A stretch of 64,000 nucleotides of DNA from Sipunculus nudus (GCA_026874595.1 CM049314.1:57338300-57402299); one strand, 5' to 3'; counted from the stretch's first letter, positions 12,301-61,334 are shown. Translations and numbers: made by a program. Notes: generated by a model from the letters alone, not told the origin.

Positions 12301-15300
12301 TTGTGGAGAGCTGATCCACCATATAAATTCAGGGTTTGAAATTTATTGGAACAGTTACAGGCCCTATTTTGGCAATAAGTGATTGAGGCATATTTGCAGT
12401 AAATTATATAATTTGGTTTATATAAACTGAGAAGTTAATTGCATGTAAATAGAAACATTAATATAAATTTTTAATAATATTTGAAAAGAAAACTGATTTA
12501 TTTAGTCCAAATCAGTCATTTTAATTACTACATCAGTTCCACTTTTTTCTTGCCTCCTATAATAGGACTATCTCATCATTTGATGATACCTGCTGGATCA
12601 ACTTTTCTTTCTAATCTGATACACTAGGATGACACTAATTAAAATACTAAGGCTATAATCCTCTGTCTGTTTCTTTAGCTAATCATTACTTTTTTTTTTC
12701 ATCTGATAGATACAAGGTTTAATATTGGAAGATAATGTTGTCAGAGGATGGGGAAGTCAACCAAATAGAAAACAGGTTTTTAACCACTTTGTGAATTGGG
12801 ACAGTTGGGGGGGGGGGGCATTCTGTTGATATAAAATAAAAAAGCTAGAATGACACATGAATCATTGTATCACTTATTATAATATATATGTATAAGTTAT
12901 AAGAGATGTTTTGATAATAAGCTAGATCAACTAAGAAAGAAATTTGTTTTATGCCATGTTTTTAGTCTTGTGCACAAAATACAGGCCCAAGCTAAAAACT
13001 GTAGGGCGTAGGCTTGTGGGTGCCTTAAAATTTCAATCCCATTACCCTTTCCAACACATATGGAAGTGGGCATCCTTTACATAGTAAACTACTGGTATGT
13101 GCAAAAAAGGAAAACACCATTGTTTGATGATGCAAGTCTTAAATAGCTGTAAACCAACATGGTGGTGTATCCTTGTGTTTTCCTTGCCTTGCTTGGTTTA
13201 TTATGTAGTGTATATGTCCCTGACCTGAAAAGATGCTGTAACTGGGCTGGCATCCTGTCTCAGCTCTGCTGGTAGTTCTCATGCTTCCCTGCATGGCTAT
13301 GTTACAAACAGGGGTAGTTTGCAAGGTAAGGCTAAATGTTTAGTCAGGTGGCCAGATCAGTAATTGGCTCTCCTCTTTTTAGCGGTTTCACATTGGTGTT
13401 CTTGTCTGATTGTGTATCTTGTATACCTTGCCTTTAAGCTGTTTCCATGTATGTATTTGTGTGAAAGGAGCTGTGTTTCCATGTGCCCATGATCTTATAT
13501 CTGTGAACCAGCAGAAGTAGGTCTATAAAGTGGTAGAAGTGATCTAGCAGGTCTTCCTTAAAAAGATGCTGAATGTAATTTTTCTGGAACGGCTGAGTTC
13601 GCCTAGACCCTATGCATTAAAACAACTCCTGTGGCTTTTTTCATGCATATTCATATATATATGCCGATGCACACAAAACCTATAGTTACAAAGTCATATG
13701 AGCAATTGTTTAGCATATAAGCTTATATGTGCACATGAATACACTGTTGCAGATACAATACTATCTAAGGTTAAAATATATACATATTTTGTTAGGTTGT
13801 ATAGAGTTTGATACATATTTCCTAGATTAAATAGAATTGGATCACATATTTGTATTTGTAAACTTTAAAAATCAAATTTGCTATGAATAAATATTCATTT
13901 AATTATGTTACAGTAATGAACAAAAATAATAATAGAAATAATAGTTTATATTAATCAGTATCTGAATTATAGAATTGACAGTTTACATGAATAATAAAAC
14001 AGTAGTTCAGCAAATGAACAGTAGTGCAGCAAATGAACCAGGGACCAGTCTAATGATTTATTTAGTGAGATGAATGAATGTGGCCCTTGTTTTTGAAACT
14101 GAATTGATGTTGCCTTCAAAAAGATGTTTTTGTTTGCCCATTCCAAATAGTAACATTGCAGCTCAGAAAATAGGTATTGAACCTCAGGGCTAAATGTCCT
14201 CATAAAAATGTATAAATTGTTTGGCCCCTCTGAGAAGATTATTCACAGCTCACTTGAATGGAAAAATCCTCTTGCAGTGTGACAGAGAGGGACACATGAC
14301 ATATTACTAGGCAAATGAGTATATCACTAGTTCTGTAGTTTTCATGGAGTTTATATCATCATCTATGTCTGGCTCTCTGCCAATCCAAATGCTTATACAA
14401 GATGAAAAAAAATTATACATTGACTAGGAACCATTAATTTGAATAAATTTTATCTGTTTGATGGTATACTTATCATTGGTCTGGATAAAATGCCTGGTAA
14501 TCTTGGATGGTGCCAATTAAGCTGCTTCCAGTAGAGTGGCATTTGATTATATTGTTGATTTGTTGTTTTCTTTCATATCTAATTAAATTGATTCCCCTTT
14601 TGCATAATGGATCATATGCACATGGATTCAAAGAAGTCATATTATCCTAAAAAAGTATTCCTATCCTGTCAGAGATATGAGAAAGACTGGGTACAAAACA
14701 ATGACCAGCATTAAAACTTAACCTTGTGCAAGAATAATTGTCAACAACCTATCCCAACCATTCAGTGTGATGTTAAGTGAGACTGAAATTACTCCATCAG
14801 TAGTTATAATTCTATACAGTAAATTTCATAGTAAAATTGATGGTATAGAAAATAATTGATTAATAATTGATCACCTGTCATCTTTCATCTCTCAACTAGC
14901 TATTATCTAATATGATTTTACAACCATATCTTTATGTCATGTGAGGCTTAAATACTAAACTTGATTATAAGCTTCAAAACTTGATACCATAAAGGGAGGT
15001 ACACTTAAATAGCAGGAGAGCCACTGGTTCCAATATCTGTATCTCCTTCGTCGCTTTTTAGTCTGAATTTCTCTGTTAAACTACAACCCTACATCGTGGA
15101 GGGGTCCTCAGATCCACTGCTGACCATTTACAGTTGGATCTTGGCTTAGATGTGTCCACAAATAGAGCAGTCAAAGGCGGGCCGTTGATTTATCCAAGTG
15201 CTTTATCTCTCCTTGACTTAACATGGGAATCGTGGAGTGGCGGCCAAATAAACTGGTTTTTATCCTTCCCCAGAGAGCCGAGTTACTCGGCACTAAAGAT

Positions 15301-15713
15301 TACCTGCCTTCATCAGGAGCCACTATGTATACAAAATTTGTCATCCAGGTGACACCACCTGTACTTTACTGACTTAGTAATGTGTAATGTCTCATTCTTT
15401 TAATGTTAGTTAATAGTCCGTTGTTACTGTTAATGTGTTCACCTGTATTTTTTTTGTGTGTTCTTCTCGCCTCTGAAGAAGCAATTATGGGCTTGTATTA
15501 GTACTCTGTTTAGGTATAGATTGTCTTTATTACACTTTTTTTGGCCAATCAATCTTTAATGAGACCCTTGTAGGCTCAATAGCTCTGGCTGGGTGTATTT
15601 ATGTAACAGGAATTTTTGAAAATTAAAGTAATGAATAAATAAGCCTTGCCAGAGTATTAAAATGAATAAAAGTTTAGTGACATATTGAAAAATTAAAATA
15701 TGAACTGATTATG

Positions 15714-15775
15714 TGTCTGTGTGTGTGTGTATATTATATATATATACATATATATGTAATATACATATATATATA

Positions 15776-15824
<49 letters not shown>
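15714..15824. repeat. Compound (TG)n(TA)n microsatellite
   Basis: A short TG run at 15714-15730 passes into about 90 bp of almost pure TA/TATA repeats with a few ACAT interruptions. It is likely polymorphic and explains the artefactual open frames rich in Ile and Tyr on both strands. Confidence 0.9.
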
Positions 15825-15826
<2 letters not shown>

Positions 15827-16388
15827 GTTCTGCTTGATGCCAAACTGGTATTCAAAAATACATCATATATCACTTTCCATGTTAGATTCATCTCATTGTT
15901 GAAGAACAAGATACTACATTTGTTTGCTTAATTTTTGTCGCAACATATTGAATCGATTGTGCACCACTCTGTCAAGTGCTGGGATCACATGCAAAAAAGA
16001 AACATAAGCTGATAGGGTTTTTGATTCTCATGAATATTCTTTTATCAAAGCTAGTCTCCTTATAAATAAAGATTTTTTACTCCAGGGTCTGAATTATCAT
16101 GAATTATACCAAAGGCCAAAATATAAAATGAAATTTTTCAAATTTTATTGATGTATCATCTCATTCATTCAAAGTTTAAAGTTAGTAGAGATTCTTTGGG
16201 AGAATATATACCACCAAAACAATATTGAGTGGGATGTTTAGTCTTGTGATTAAGAGAACTGCAGCTCACAGAATATTTAACTGTGCTTTTTCTTTAAAAT
16301 CATAATTAGAATAATATTGAGTTTTAAAGAAACCTATTCACATAATAGGTATACTAAATATACATGAAGTATATAGTGTTTTATACTC

Positions 16389-16738
16389 AAAATATTATAG
16401 TATCTGCCAATATTTTGTTCTAAAACTGTTCACTTTTAGAGTGGAAATAAACTGGCACTGGGTGCAATAAGTTGCTGTAAATAAAATATATACCTATTTT
16501 AATTGCATGAAACTTGGTGATCATATACAGCTGAATTTCACAATTAAGATTTTTCAAGCTTTCAGTCAGTGTTTCTTTAATATTTCTTACATGTTTCTTC
16601 TTCTCATTTGGGAGTTTTTGCACATGTGCAAGATTAGACCTAGATTCAAGCAGGCTTTTCGATTGTGGTAAACAGACTGACGTTGACAGTATTTTAACTC
16701 ATTAATGTGAATCATATAAATTTATAAAACAGGTGAAT
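16389..16738 (+). repeat. Dispersed repeat family B, copy 1
   Basis: This aligns along its length with 27925-28232. It begins with AAAATATTAT and a CAATATTTTGTTCTAAA block. It continues through GCA(C/T)TGGGTG and GATTTTTCAAGCTT, and ends with GGTAAACAGAC, GTTGAC and AAAACAGGTGAAT. No coding potential. It is a mobile-element remnant of unknown class. Confidence 0.6.
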
Positions 16739-17544
16739 AATTTGTATCAGGATAGTTTTACTTGTGAACTTTTGTATTCAGTCAAATTAAATGACCTAAT
16801 AGCATAGGTTAATACTGTTACTTTAATATTTTTTAATGCTAAGGTAATTTAATCTTTAAATTGGTGTCAGTACAGGCTTATTAGCCCTTGGCTTAAGCCA
16901 CTCTGCCTGAGCAATAATATAATAATATTGCCATCTATGCGACAATTTATATTTTTCAAGAGTAAATAAGAAACAAACAAGATAATTATTCTGAATTCTC
17001 AACAATTATTTTTCATTCAGTGCAGAACATGATGTATGGGGTATGTAGAATCACAAATTTGTTTCTCATATCTCCTCCACCACCACTTTATAACAAGCTT
17101 TTAGCCGGAGCACAGTAAATGACCTCTCATGCCTTTAAGTTTAAATCTTTAATCAGTTGTTCCTCTGCAACAGGGTTTGTATGATATACTATACTCGTTC
17201 GGATCTGGCCAGTGGCTGAGAGACTGTTATGTATTGATTTCAGTCTCAGGCACCGGGACTGTAGTTTAAGAGGCTCAGACACTCAGCCTCAATGGTGCCA
17301 AGTGATTTTTCGCACCATTACTCTGCCCTGCCAGCATTGTTACAGAAGTAGTTCACAAAGAAAATTGACCCTAAGATGCCTTGTTTACAAAATGTTTTTT
17401 AAAAAATCACCTCAGAATATGGTGGCATGAAGATTTTTCTCAAATAATAAAGAATCTGGTTTGGATTACTCAAACCTCTGCATCAAAAGGTGTTAAATAT
17501 AACTTATAGTTTACACACTGCCCTAGCCTTGGTGGGAGGTTGCC

Positions 17545-17644
17545 TTATTAAATCCTCTCTTCAGCTAATATGAAAGTTACTTTATTAAATCCTCTCTTCA
17601 GCTCATATGATAAATGTTGCTTGACTGAATCCTCTGTTCAGCTC
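17545..17644. repeat. Short tandem repeat, three units
   Basis: Three successive units carry TTATTAAATCCTCTCTTCAG or a close variant followed by CT(A/C)ATATGA. Spacing is about 37-39 bp, and the third unit is cut short. Confidence 0.7.
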
Positions 17645-18071
17645 ACGGCAGAAGGACGTTTTTTTCTTCATCTTTAAGTTTTACCCACCAAGTTCATGAC
17701 AATTAAACAGTATTTCCTCAGATAACTGCCCAGCTTGCCATGGATAAAATCTAAATAAAGATATTCTACCTTAAAGGTTAGTAAAATTCTCAACTCACTG
17801 ACTTCCATTGTGCACAGCTGTAGCTTTCAACTATATCTCCAGGAATAGGATCCAGTATACATAGTTTGATAATCTGCCTGATTTAATGGTGTTATGTTAA
17901 TTAGTGTTTATTTGAAATACATGATAATAATTAACAGTTAATATATATTAATCAGATTATGTAGATTAGATTTTTCCTGTAAAGGGAGAATAGACATAAT
18001 ATTTATATGAACTTATATTTAACTGAAAACAAGCAGTTGTAAAGCTATATTCAGACTACAGTTAAAATATG

Positions 18072-18143
18072 TTGCTTCCTATTTTAATTGTGATGCAATG
18101 GCTGGCATTGCTTCCTATTTTAATTGTGAAACAATGGCTGGCA
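18072..18143. repeat. 36-bp tandem duplication
   Basis: Two adjacent 36-bp units at 18072-18107 and 18108-18143 differ at only two bases (GATGCAA against GAAACAA). Confidence 0.9.
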
Positions 18144-18390
18144 TTTAGTTGTAGGTTTATTGAGTGCAGTCATGGACCCTTTTTCATGCCAATGTGTCCT
18201 TGTAATATTATAATTCCCACAGCATAAGTCACTTACGGGGTCAGTGATCAGTTCAAAGGGATATATCAAGCATATTTGTGTACAATAAAATGTACAACAC
18301 CAATGTAGTTCCACAAACATGCATGGGGAACATTTATCACTCTTACTGTGTATACACACCAGATGTTGACATGTCAGACATACCACCAAA

Positions 18391-18620
18391 GGGGGGTTGG
18401 TTGGGTGGGTGGCGGGGGGGGGGGGGGGGGGGGGATGGTGGGGGTGGTGATCCAAGAGGTTATAGGTGTGTGTTTAACACCCCCCCCCCCTTCTTCACTG
18501 TGAGATATTTATTTTTTGCAGTGTTTGTTCTAAATTTTTAGGGCTAAACTCCTCCATGTTAAAAAAAATAGAATAGTAAACATTTCTCTTCCCCAAATCC
18601 TTAACAACCACCCCCCCCCC
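18391..18620. repeat. G-run followed by two C-runs
   Basis: A G-rich block (18391-18444) contains an uninterrupted G-run at 18414-18434 and further GGGG groups. It is followed by C-runs at 18480-18490 and 18609-18620. The G block fits a G-quadruplex on the + strand. G and C tracts on the same strand could also pair as a foldback. It lies about 1.7 kb upstream of the candidate short-isoform first exon. Confidence 0.8.
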
Positions 18621-20312
18621 TCTGTAAAACTCCTGAGTTACTGTTGACAAGGAAAATGTACAGTGCTGTCCCAGGGTGAGGAAAGCTGCCTGGTTTGGTC
18701 CTCTGTGGCTGTAGGTCAGTATGAGTTTGGTGTCTGTACAGTAATCAGTTCTAACAGGTGCTCTCTCTGCTGTGACAGCCCATTCACCACAACACAACAG
18801 TGCTCAACCAGTCACTAACAGTGAGTAAATATTTGATGAGGTAGTGACAAGAATATATATTTAGTACTCTGCTTATATACATATAGTGTAGTGCCACTGG
18901 TGTAGGAGTATAAACCATATAGTGATTATTGTACTACAGCATGTGGATTTAAGATCAAGTGTCATTTACTAAACAGGCAACTATTTTGTCTGAGGGAAAA
19001 ATGTCTAGAGACATTGTCATTTAATTGAAAATGACTATAAAGTTCTCTTTGAGTATGATAACAATGATTATATAAATGTTTTCAAAGGGCAAGACTTGGC
19101 ATACTCTTTTACACATAAACACTCAAAAAGGTGAGTTGCAAACTGTTCTCATTGAGGTGAAATATGGATTTATATATATATGGTCGCAGTGTTTGCATTT
19201 ACAGTTGGTGCAGAAAAATGCTCAATACACTTCAGTAGGGCAGGTTAAGTGTTACTGTATTAGCTGTTACTGGGTTAATACAAATACTGTAAGTTTTTGT
19301 AAAAACATTTTAATTCTCTTTTGTTATATTTCAGTGCTAATTTTATTGATTAATTATTTATCTTTAGGTTAACACTGAGAATATTAGTTATTAATAGAAA
19401 TGTCCAATAGTTAACAATGTTTCAAATGAATTCTGCCAAGTTTATTCATTCTGAGATATATAGGGATGTGGTGAAATATACCAGTAAATAAATATATTGG
19501 TCCAGGATGACAGATGTAAATCAGGAACAAATTGAACTAATTTGATACTTAGGATCTACTGGTGACATAGGGATCAACAACTTGTTGATTTAGAAAGTGA
19601 ACGAGTTTACAAGCTCAATAACAACAGTGACCACTCAAAGACTCTCCAGGAGGCCAAACCCACACACTCAGGTGGGTCTGTTGTACAGATAAATATACAC
19701 TCACAATTGGCCAATTGCCCATCTTATCTTACTGATATTTATTTCCTTTCTAACCTCCCCCTGAGCAAGGTAAGCCCTACCTCTTAGAATGTGTAATTAG
19801 AGGTCAAGTGCTATCTGCCAATCAGGATGTTCCTCCTTTTGGATCATTTACATAATTTATTCTTTTTAACAAATTGCATATGCATCAATTACTGTTTAAA
19901 TATTCATAGATTATCAGGCTAATTTGTATATTTGCCTCCCAGTTTGCTTCACTTGACCATAAACTAGTATCCCAAGTTTAGTCTACATATCATATGTAAA
20001 TTAACCTCATTTGCATATGTATTAGCTGCATGACTATATGATAGGTATAAATGATTCTGTTCTGACTGTCTGTCTTGCTTATGCTTGGATCTGCTAGAGC
20101 TGCAGCTTTGGATCTTTTATTATTGAAGGTCTTTTTAGATTTTCAAATTTGAACAAACATCAAATGAAATTTAAAACCAAATTGTCAACAGTGTTTTGGA
20201 TGCTGCTTTGAACATTGAGAAATTCTGGGTATTTCTTATATAAGAAAAATAAGAGACACTGCAGGAAGATTGCCATTTTGTTAACCTTCTAGAGGTGATA
20301 TAACCTCAAGGC
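18621..20312. other. Non-coding stretch before the first readable CASK exon
   Basis: No exon is recognised. The final 270 bases contain a TATAAAT box-like motif (20046-20052) and would include the promoter and 5' UTR if exon 20313-20483 is a true first exon. An in-frame TAA precedes the ATG at about 20301-20303. At least one upstream ATG (in TTATGCTTGG, near 20082) opens a short frame that ends before the main ATG. Confidence 0.4.
20046..20052 (+). promoter_or_regulatory. Possible TATA box of a short CASK isoform
   Basis: TATAAAT lies 261 bases upstream of the candidate ATG at 20313. In AT-rich DNA such a match is expected often by chance, so the call rests only on position before an open first exon. 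Confidence 0.2.
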
Positions 20313-55106
<34,794 letters not shown>

Positions 55107-55433
55107 CCGCTGCCCATACACAAAGAGGTGTTGACAACCTGAAGTTCCCAATCTGAAAGACAAAAATGAGTTGTCAGGAGCAGAACAGAGTGCACACAAT
55201 CACAAAAAAAAGAGAGAGGTGCCAGGGTTATTGAACCTGGGTATTCACTGGGGAATCAGAGGGGTTGACATTAAAAATGACTTTATCTCAGAGCAATATG
55301 GTATATGGAGTAATTAATGATCATGTCAGATTTTATACAGATTTAAACGGTAGGCATTTTTAAATGACTCAAATTATAGGTCAGCTAACTTTATGCAATT
55401 CTGAGAATTAAAAGTTTCACAGGACTTTGTTAT

Positions 55434-55479
55434 ACCACTGAATTATAGGAAAGCTTACCACTGAATTATAGGAAAGCTT
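55434..55479. repeat. 23-bp tandem duplication in 3' UTR
   Basis: Two perfect copies of ACCACTGAATTATAGGAAAG plus CTT, at 55434-55456 and 55457-55479. Confidence 0.9.
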
Positions 55480-56839
55480 GTGAAAGTATCAATTTGATTT
55501 GGATTTCAGTAACCAGTTTTGTAGATACAACTGTCAAAAAAGTAGATAACATTATTTGAAAGATATGGGTTTTGATTTTTTTTGTAATATTCAAAATGGG
55601 TTTATTTTACAGTTGTTTTTCTATTGTTGTTGAATATTTGAATTATGTATTTTAATATGTCATCATTTATCATTAAATTCTGAGCTTTTGTTTTCATGAA
55701 TATCATGTGGGATTTGGGCTTAGGGTTACATTGTAAAGGCATTGTGTAGACTTGGCGTTTATGGGCTTTGTTCAGCATGTCCATTCAGAAGAATGCATAG
55801 CCCAAGATTAGCATATAATTTTCGGGGGTTATGTGGTAATCAGGCACTGTTTACCGTCTAGCCATTGCTTAACGCATGGGTAATTTTAATGTATCACTCA
55901 GTATGTGGTCATGTCGTGCGATGCCATATTTTTCCTTTGCTAAACACAAGAAGAGAGAAAAGACAGATCGTGGTATATGAAATGCTGGATTACTGGTTGA
56001 AGAAAGGTATCCTTTCTTGAATCTGCTTTTAACAGTACAGAATAGTCATGCTGACTTTGACGTATATGTCACATAAAAACAACGTCACATAATTTTGTTT
56101 TTATATGTATCTGTGCAAATCAGAATCGCAGAAAACTGAAAAAAGGACTTCCAGAAACCATACCGTATTCACTGTAGAGCATAACTTAATTATATCATTT
56201 GTGGAACTGTAGGCCACTCTTTGTCAAAATTTTATATACCTTATTTTTACTGGGTTTGTTGGTCATATATAAGAAAATATTTTTTTTAGAATGACATCGT
56301 TGCATCTTGTCCTGTTCTATTATTTTAGGGGGACTGGGATAATAGTCATTTATTTTGGCTGATTGGAATGTATGATTTGAAGGGTATTTTACAAAATCAA
56401 AGCAGTAGTTGTTTACTTATTAAACTTGTTATTTTCATGTGAAATGATGTACATAGTTTTTGGATAAAACAAAATTTCCTCTAGCCAAAGAGACTTGCTC
56501 ATGTAAAGAGGTGCATCAGGAGTTTCCAGTGACGTTATTTGTAGTGTTATTGTTTTTAGGAGTCATGAAAAACGTGTTCATTTCATAACTGTTTGGATTT
56601 TTATTTTAACAAAATAGTGTCCTGGTGCAATAGAATTAGGAGTCTGTTTGAAATGGCATTTAAAACGTTTGGATAAGTTTGAAACGACGTTGACTTGACT
56701 CTACCAAATCTTAGTCTCGATTGTCCATCAGAAATAGAATATCAGGAAGATTTGATTTTCATATGCATTTGATTTTAATGGATATCGATCAAGTCATCCA
56801 GGCATTCAGTTGTCGGAACTGTAATGTGTTGATGTGGTT

Positions 56840-56850
56840 AATAAAATAAA
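56840..56850 (+). terminator. Candidate polyadenylation signal pair
   Basis: Overlapping AATAAA hexamers, about 1.73 kb after the CASK stop codon. Given base composition, chance occurrence is possible. Confidence 0.35.
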
Positions 56851-56870
56851 CAAATTGAATGTATAATTAT

Positions 56871-59800
56871 GTTTTAGATGGAAGATCGGTGACAATTCGT
56901 CAAATGTTTTATTACACGTTTGTTATCCTGGATTCGCATGCAGGATCTAGCATTGTACCTTTGCAGACAGTGGTTACATTGTATCACTGTCTGGGGTACA
57001 GTAATTTGTAGTTCTAAGAAATCTTGCATCAACCTACTTAAACTGTATATAAAATTTATGTACAGTTGAAACCAACAGCAATAGCGATCATAACATTTCC
57101 AAGGTGGTGAAACGAGGAAACATAATTTAAAAAAGGTAATATATAAAATTTCTTAATAAAGTGGGTAATTCAAAGCAGTTACTATGCAGAGTGAAAGTGC
57201 ATACACCTGAATAGCATTTATTATTCAAAAGTAATTTGCCCACTCAATGTTTATAGATTAAATGACGATATATTCTCAAAACAAATATATCTTGTGACAT
57301 TGGAGCATACTATAATCTGACATGGCAACATGATATGACATCTTCTGTTTGCAGTGTTTTAATTTTTCGGAGACACTAAATGAAGTCCCAGAGGTTTTAT
57401 ATTTCTTGATACTGTTTCATTGTGTATCAAACGTTGATAACTATAAAACGCTTATGTTTCCTCCTTTCAGCTCATAGCCATCTGTCCTGTTCAGAATATT
57501 CTAGCACAGATTTACGATTTTCTAGCTATACTGTTGGCCATGATTTCGTCATTCGGTAATTAAGTGAGGTGGTTTGACACTTTTTCTGAACCTCGTTATT
57601 TGGGACAAACCCGCTGCCAGACTGAAGTAACGTCTTTAAAGCCATGTATACGAGCACGGATATCCCATGCAAATGTACATCTGCCGTGCTGTTCGCATTT
57701 TACTATTTCTTTTGCATTGAAATATAAAAGCTGTTCCACGTTCTTAATATAAAAACCATCGCCGAGTCAGACATCTTCTGATATTATAATTATGTGCGAA
57801 CAACATTGCCTAGTTTTTTTTGTCTACTCTCTAGGCGAAATTGTGATATAAAAATAGTAGTCATGTTAACAGCAACACAACTGCTGCAGTTTAAAAATAA
57901 GGGTACTGATTGTTAGTAAATCAAGGCGTGTGTATATTATTTATAACACTTTAACGTTTGTTTAGTCTGTGATTTTGAAGTCGGTTCTTTTGTTCAGTCT
58001 TGTTGGATAAGTTGTGGTACCATTGGAGGTAATAAAGCCAACGTTCAGCAAAGCATATATTCATTGTATAGAAAGCCGTATCCACATTCAATGGAATTTT
58101 GTGTTGTCATCTTTTCACTTCAACTATGATAAAATTATTAAAGATGTACGGCTTGACTGATTGAACCATAGTGAATGATTGCTGTTTAACATTTAGACTT
58201 GTCTAATTGGATCCAATCCACAGATAATGCCAAAGGAAATCGAAGTAAAAGATTGAGCAAACACCTGCACTAGTTTGTTTCCTGTTAAATTTAGTCTGTC
58301 AAGTCATGATTTCTGCATAAAATGAAGGACTCCGTTATATCTAGCTATATCAGGTAAAATCAGAGTCTAGTATTGCTTGTCATCTTAGAATAGTTCATTT
58401 TGGTTTTGAAGAGGACCAGTGGCTGTGCTTTTACTATTCGGATGTCCATTTTAATACACAAGTTTCCGCATGTCATATCTAACTGCATTGCCTTGAGCCA
58501 TAACTTTCTTGACAGCCCTGTGATGGATCATTTAGCTCCTTAAAAGGTCGAGTTTTGATATGTTTTTACCTCCTTTGACCACGGTCTGCTGGTACAAATG
58601 GAATACGACGGTATAATTTTTGGATTTAATGATCCATTATATCCCCTATTGGAATCCGCTTGCTCTGGTCTGTTACATCTTTAAATACTACAATCTTGTG
58701 ATCAGTATGGCTCTTCAGAACCATATTCAACCGTAGTTCAGTGTGTTTCTTTTCATCTTCATACTACACCACAGACTAATGGTATACTTTTGTCCAATGT
58801 ATCTATTTCTACTTGGTGTGTACAATTTTGGCCTGTTACATCTTTTCCATTTTGGTGTATCGTATTTTTGTCACTTTTGCCAAATAGCTGGCGAATATTT
58901 TCTCCCAGAGCCTTCATGTACATGACCCATTTAAAATATTGGAAAGAAACATTTTCTAGGTATTTTATTTGGCAGTTTGTCATCATTCTACTTTCATGAG
59001 CATTCAGTAATATCACATCACAGTCAGGTTATGGTTAATACAAACACTACGTAATAAAAGGCATACGTCTTAGAAACAGCCTTCAATGTAGCAAATTATC
59101 TAACATCTAGGAAATGACAAATTATGTCTTTTGTTTTCATAGTAACAGATTGGACATGAAAAACAGCCAGAACATCAATTGAGTGTTAATTCTTATTAGG
59201 CAATTTAAAGTTACTATTAAATAGTCTTATCAAAGATCGAACGCTTATAATGAATAAGACCCTTTTTGTCTTTTAGCTTGCAGACCATGTTTTCCCCGTG
59301 TGTACAGTATTGGGCAGTCTGGATAAGCATGTTAAAGGTTTCTGAAAGTTAGAAGAATAATGTTATGAGGATAATTATGAGTCCACTCTCTTATTGTACT
59401 ACGGATTAGTTGAAACTAGGTGTTGGCATTATTGCATTGTTATATATCTTATCCTACAGACGATTTAGTACAAACAGAGATTTTTAATAATAAAGACATG
59501 ATCTTCATGAAATGATTTGTTATCTTTTCTTACGCAGCCGTTGTATGTTAAATAACAACTTTGCTGTGCAGTGTTTGTGTATACAATTGAAAAATAAATG
59601 TGTAGTGTGTTTGTGTATACAATTGAAAAATAAGTGTGTAGTATGTGTTCTAGTACAGATCCTCCATATGTTAGATGTGACCATCGTCAGTAAATATCAA
59701 TATTTAAAACGATTGTCATATTTCTAACATAACCCCCCCCCCCCCCCCCGGGCGTTTCAGAAGCAAAAAGATTGAATCCTGTATGTCTGCTCAAAACTGA

Positions 59801-61334
59801 GATGAATATTTTGTCTACACTAAAATTTTAAGATTGAATGTATTTAGATCCAGTCAGATGAATATACAGGATCGTTATTTGTATACTACTGAACGTTAAA
59901 TGGAATCTTTATCTGTGCGACGCCAAGTCTTATGTTCAGACTGAATCTTTAGTCGTCCATTTCTCATGTAATCTTTAACCATTTGCAACCAAATGGTATT
60001 TAGACCACTAAATCCACGGAAGAATTTTGACGTTTAAAAATGGACGTTTGCCGCATGTTCTTAATGTATATCACCCACTGACATGCTGCAAAAGTAATTT
60101 TTGCCTAAATGAGGGATGTGCAAGTCACTATACTTTAGACGTTGGATATTGTAACTAACGGGCCCATTAATCAAGCTAATGAGCGTGATGCTTATACAAA
60201 ACATTGTAACATAGTTTTTTTTTTAATTTTGCAAAATATTATATATCTTCGTGTATCATTCTTGATTGGTAGTCTAGTTTATTATCCCTCGTGTTCTGCT
60301 TGTATTGATATAATTAATGACACAGTTTGGCAAAAGGTTAATCTAAGCATTATAAGAAACAAATACATATCTTCATAATCTAAATTCTGATACGCTGAGG
60401 TGCTGTTTTGGAAATATATCAGCAAGAGGTCAAAGATAAGCTTTAAACCAATCATGAAAAGGGTTCTATCGCTAAATCTCCAGAAAAAAACACCATTTTG
60501 ATGTTATTGTGCTTATCGTTGCGATTTATGTGGGATTAATGAAATGATTTAGGTGTTCCCAAAATTACCAACCGTAACCCAGAGGGCGTGTATACCCTCG
60601 TCATCTATTACCTGAATATTCAGTTAATATTCTCCAGCTGAATCACTGTTCATGTTTACTTTTAAACCTCATGCCAACTGCCATATCCCTAGTAATATCA
60701 TCATGGAATGAATAAACTCAGAAAGCATATATGCATGTTAACCAGTGTTTATTTCTAATTCACTGTCACGGCATTAAGTTTCGACCTAACTGATAAATCT
60801 TTAACATAAAGTAAAACTAAAAGAAAATTATCCGTTTTCTTAATAGGCAACTTCTGTAGATGGTCGCGAAATGTTCCGTTTCAATACACGTGTTTAACTT
60901 TTGAACAGATTTTAATGTGTTCAGATTAATGAATTTTCAATAGATTGTGCGACTGAACAAAAGTCAATACATGCAGATTAAAACAGTGCCAGTAATTAAG
61001 AAAAAAAAACACTTTTATTGCCGGTGTATTAGTGCGTGTGATTTAGTAACACTTAGTGAATGTTCATATCTCGCAGCCATTCCCTTGTTTCATGTGTGTT
61101 AAAGTTTACAAAATGGAACGGCCCGTATCACCTCAAGCATTTAAATTTATCTTTGAGGCAAGTGGCAATAACTAGATGTGGTCGGACAACTGTCCTCAGA
61201 GGGCCCGCATTTCTAGTAGTTTACATATGGGTGAAAAGTTTAGGTTAAAAAAAATGACATACAAGGACTGGTTTTTATCCATAAACATGAGGAAAAATTT
61301 CCTACTGGTGTAAATAATATTAAAGAAGATATAT
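56871..61334. other. Downstream non-coding DNA
   Basis: No gene recognised on either strand. It contains a 36-bp tandem duplication (59571-59640, GTGTTTGTGTATACAATTG core) and a C-run at 59733-59749. It may include distal 3' UTR. Confidence 0.5.
59571..59640. repeat. 36-bp tandem duplication
   Basis: Two adjacent near-identical units of GTGTTTGTGTATACAATTG followed by AAAAATAA(A/G)TGTGTA. Confidence 0.85.

Larger units (their letters stand above)
3081..16388. other. Long non-coding stretch, no gene recognised
   Basis: I find no exon that I can assign. A few less AT-rich patches have open frames of 60-80 codons (7132-7314, 10520-10750, 15134-15352). None matches a family I know, and none has a convincing splice context. 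Low-complexity tracts are a C-run at 3329-3344, a G-run at 12807-12818 and a (TG)n(TA)n microsatellite at 15714-15824. A TGACCTTTGACCT direct repeat lies at 12227-12239. CaM-kinase or L27 exons of CASK could be hidden here but were not identified. Confidence 0.45.
55107..56870 (+). other. CASK: Probable CASK 3' UTR
   Basis: Starts after the TAA. The first canonical poly(A) signals I find downstream are the overlapping AATAAA at 56840-56845 and 56845-56850; an ATTAAA lies near 56419. Further AATAAA occur near 57155 and 58030, so a longer UTR is possible. It includes a 23-bp perfect tandem duplication at 55434-55479. Confidence 0.45.

Noticed and set aside
15134-15352. 72-codon open frame ending at a CCAG-GTGACA junction.
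   Set aside because: No family resemblance on either strand.
15709-15931. Open frames rich in Ile/Tyr on both strands.
   Set aside because: Direct translation of the TA/TG microsatellite.
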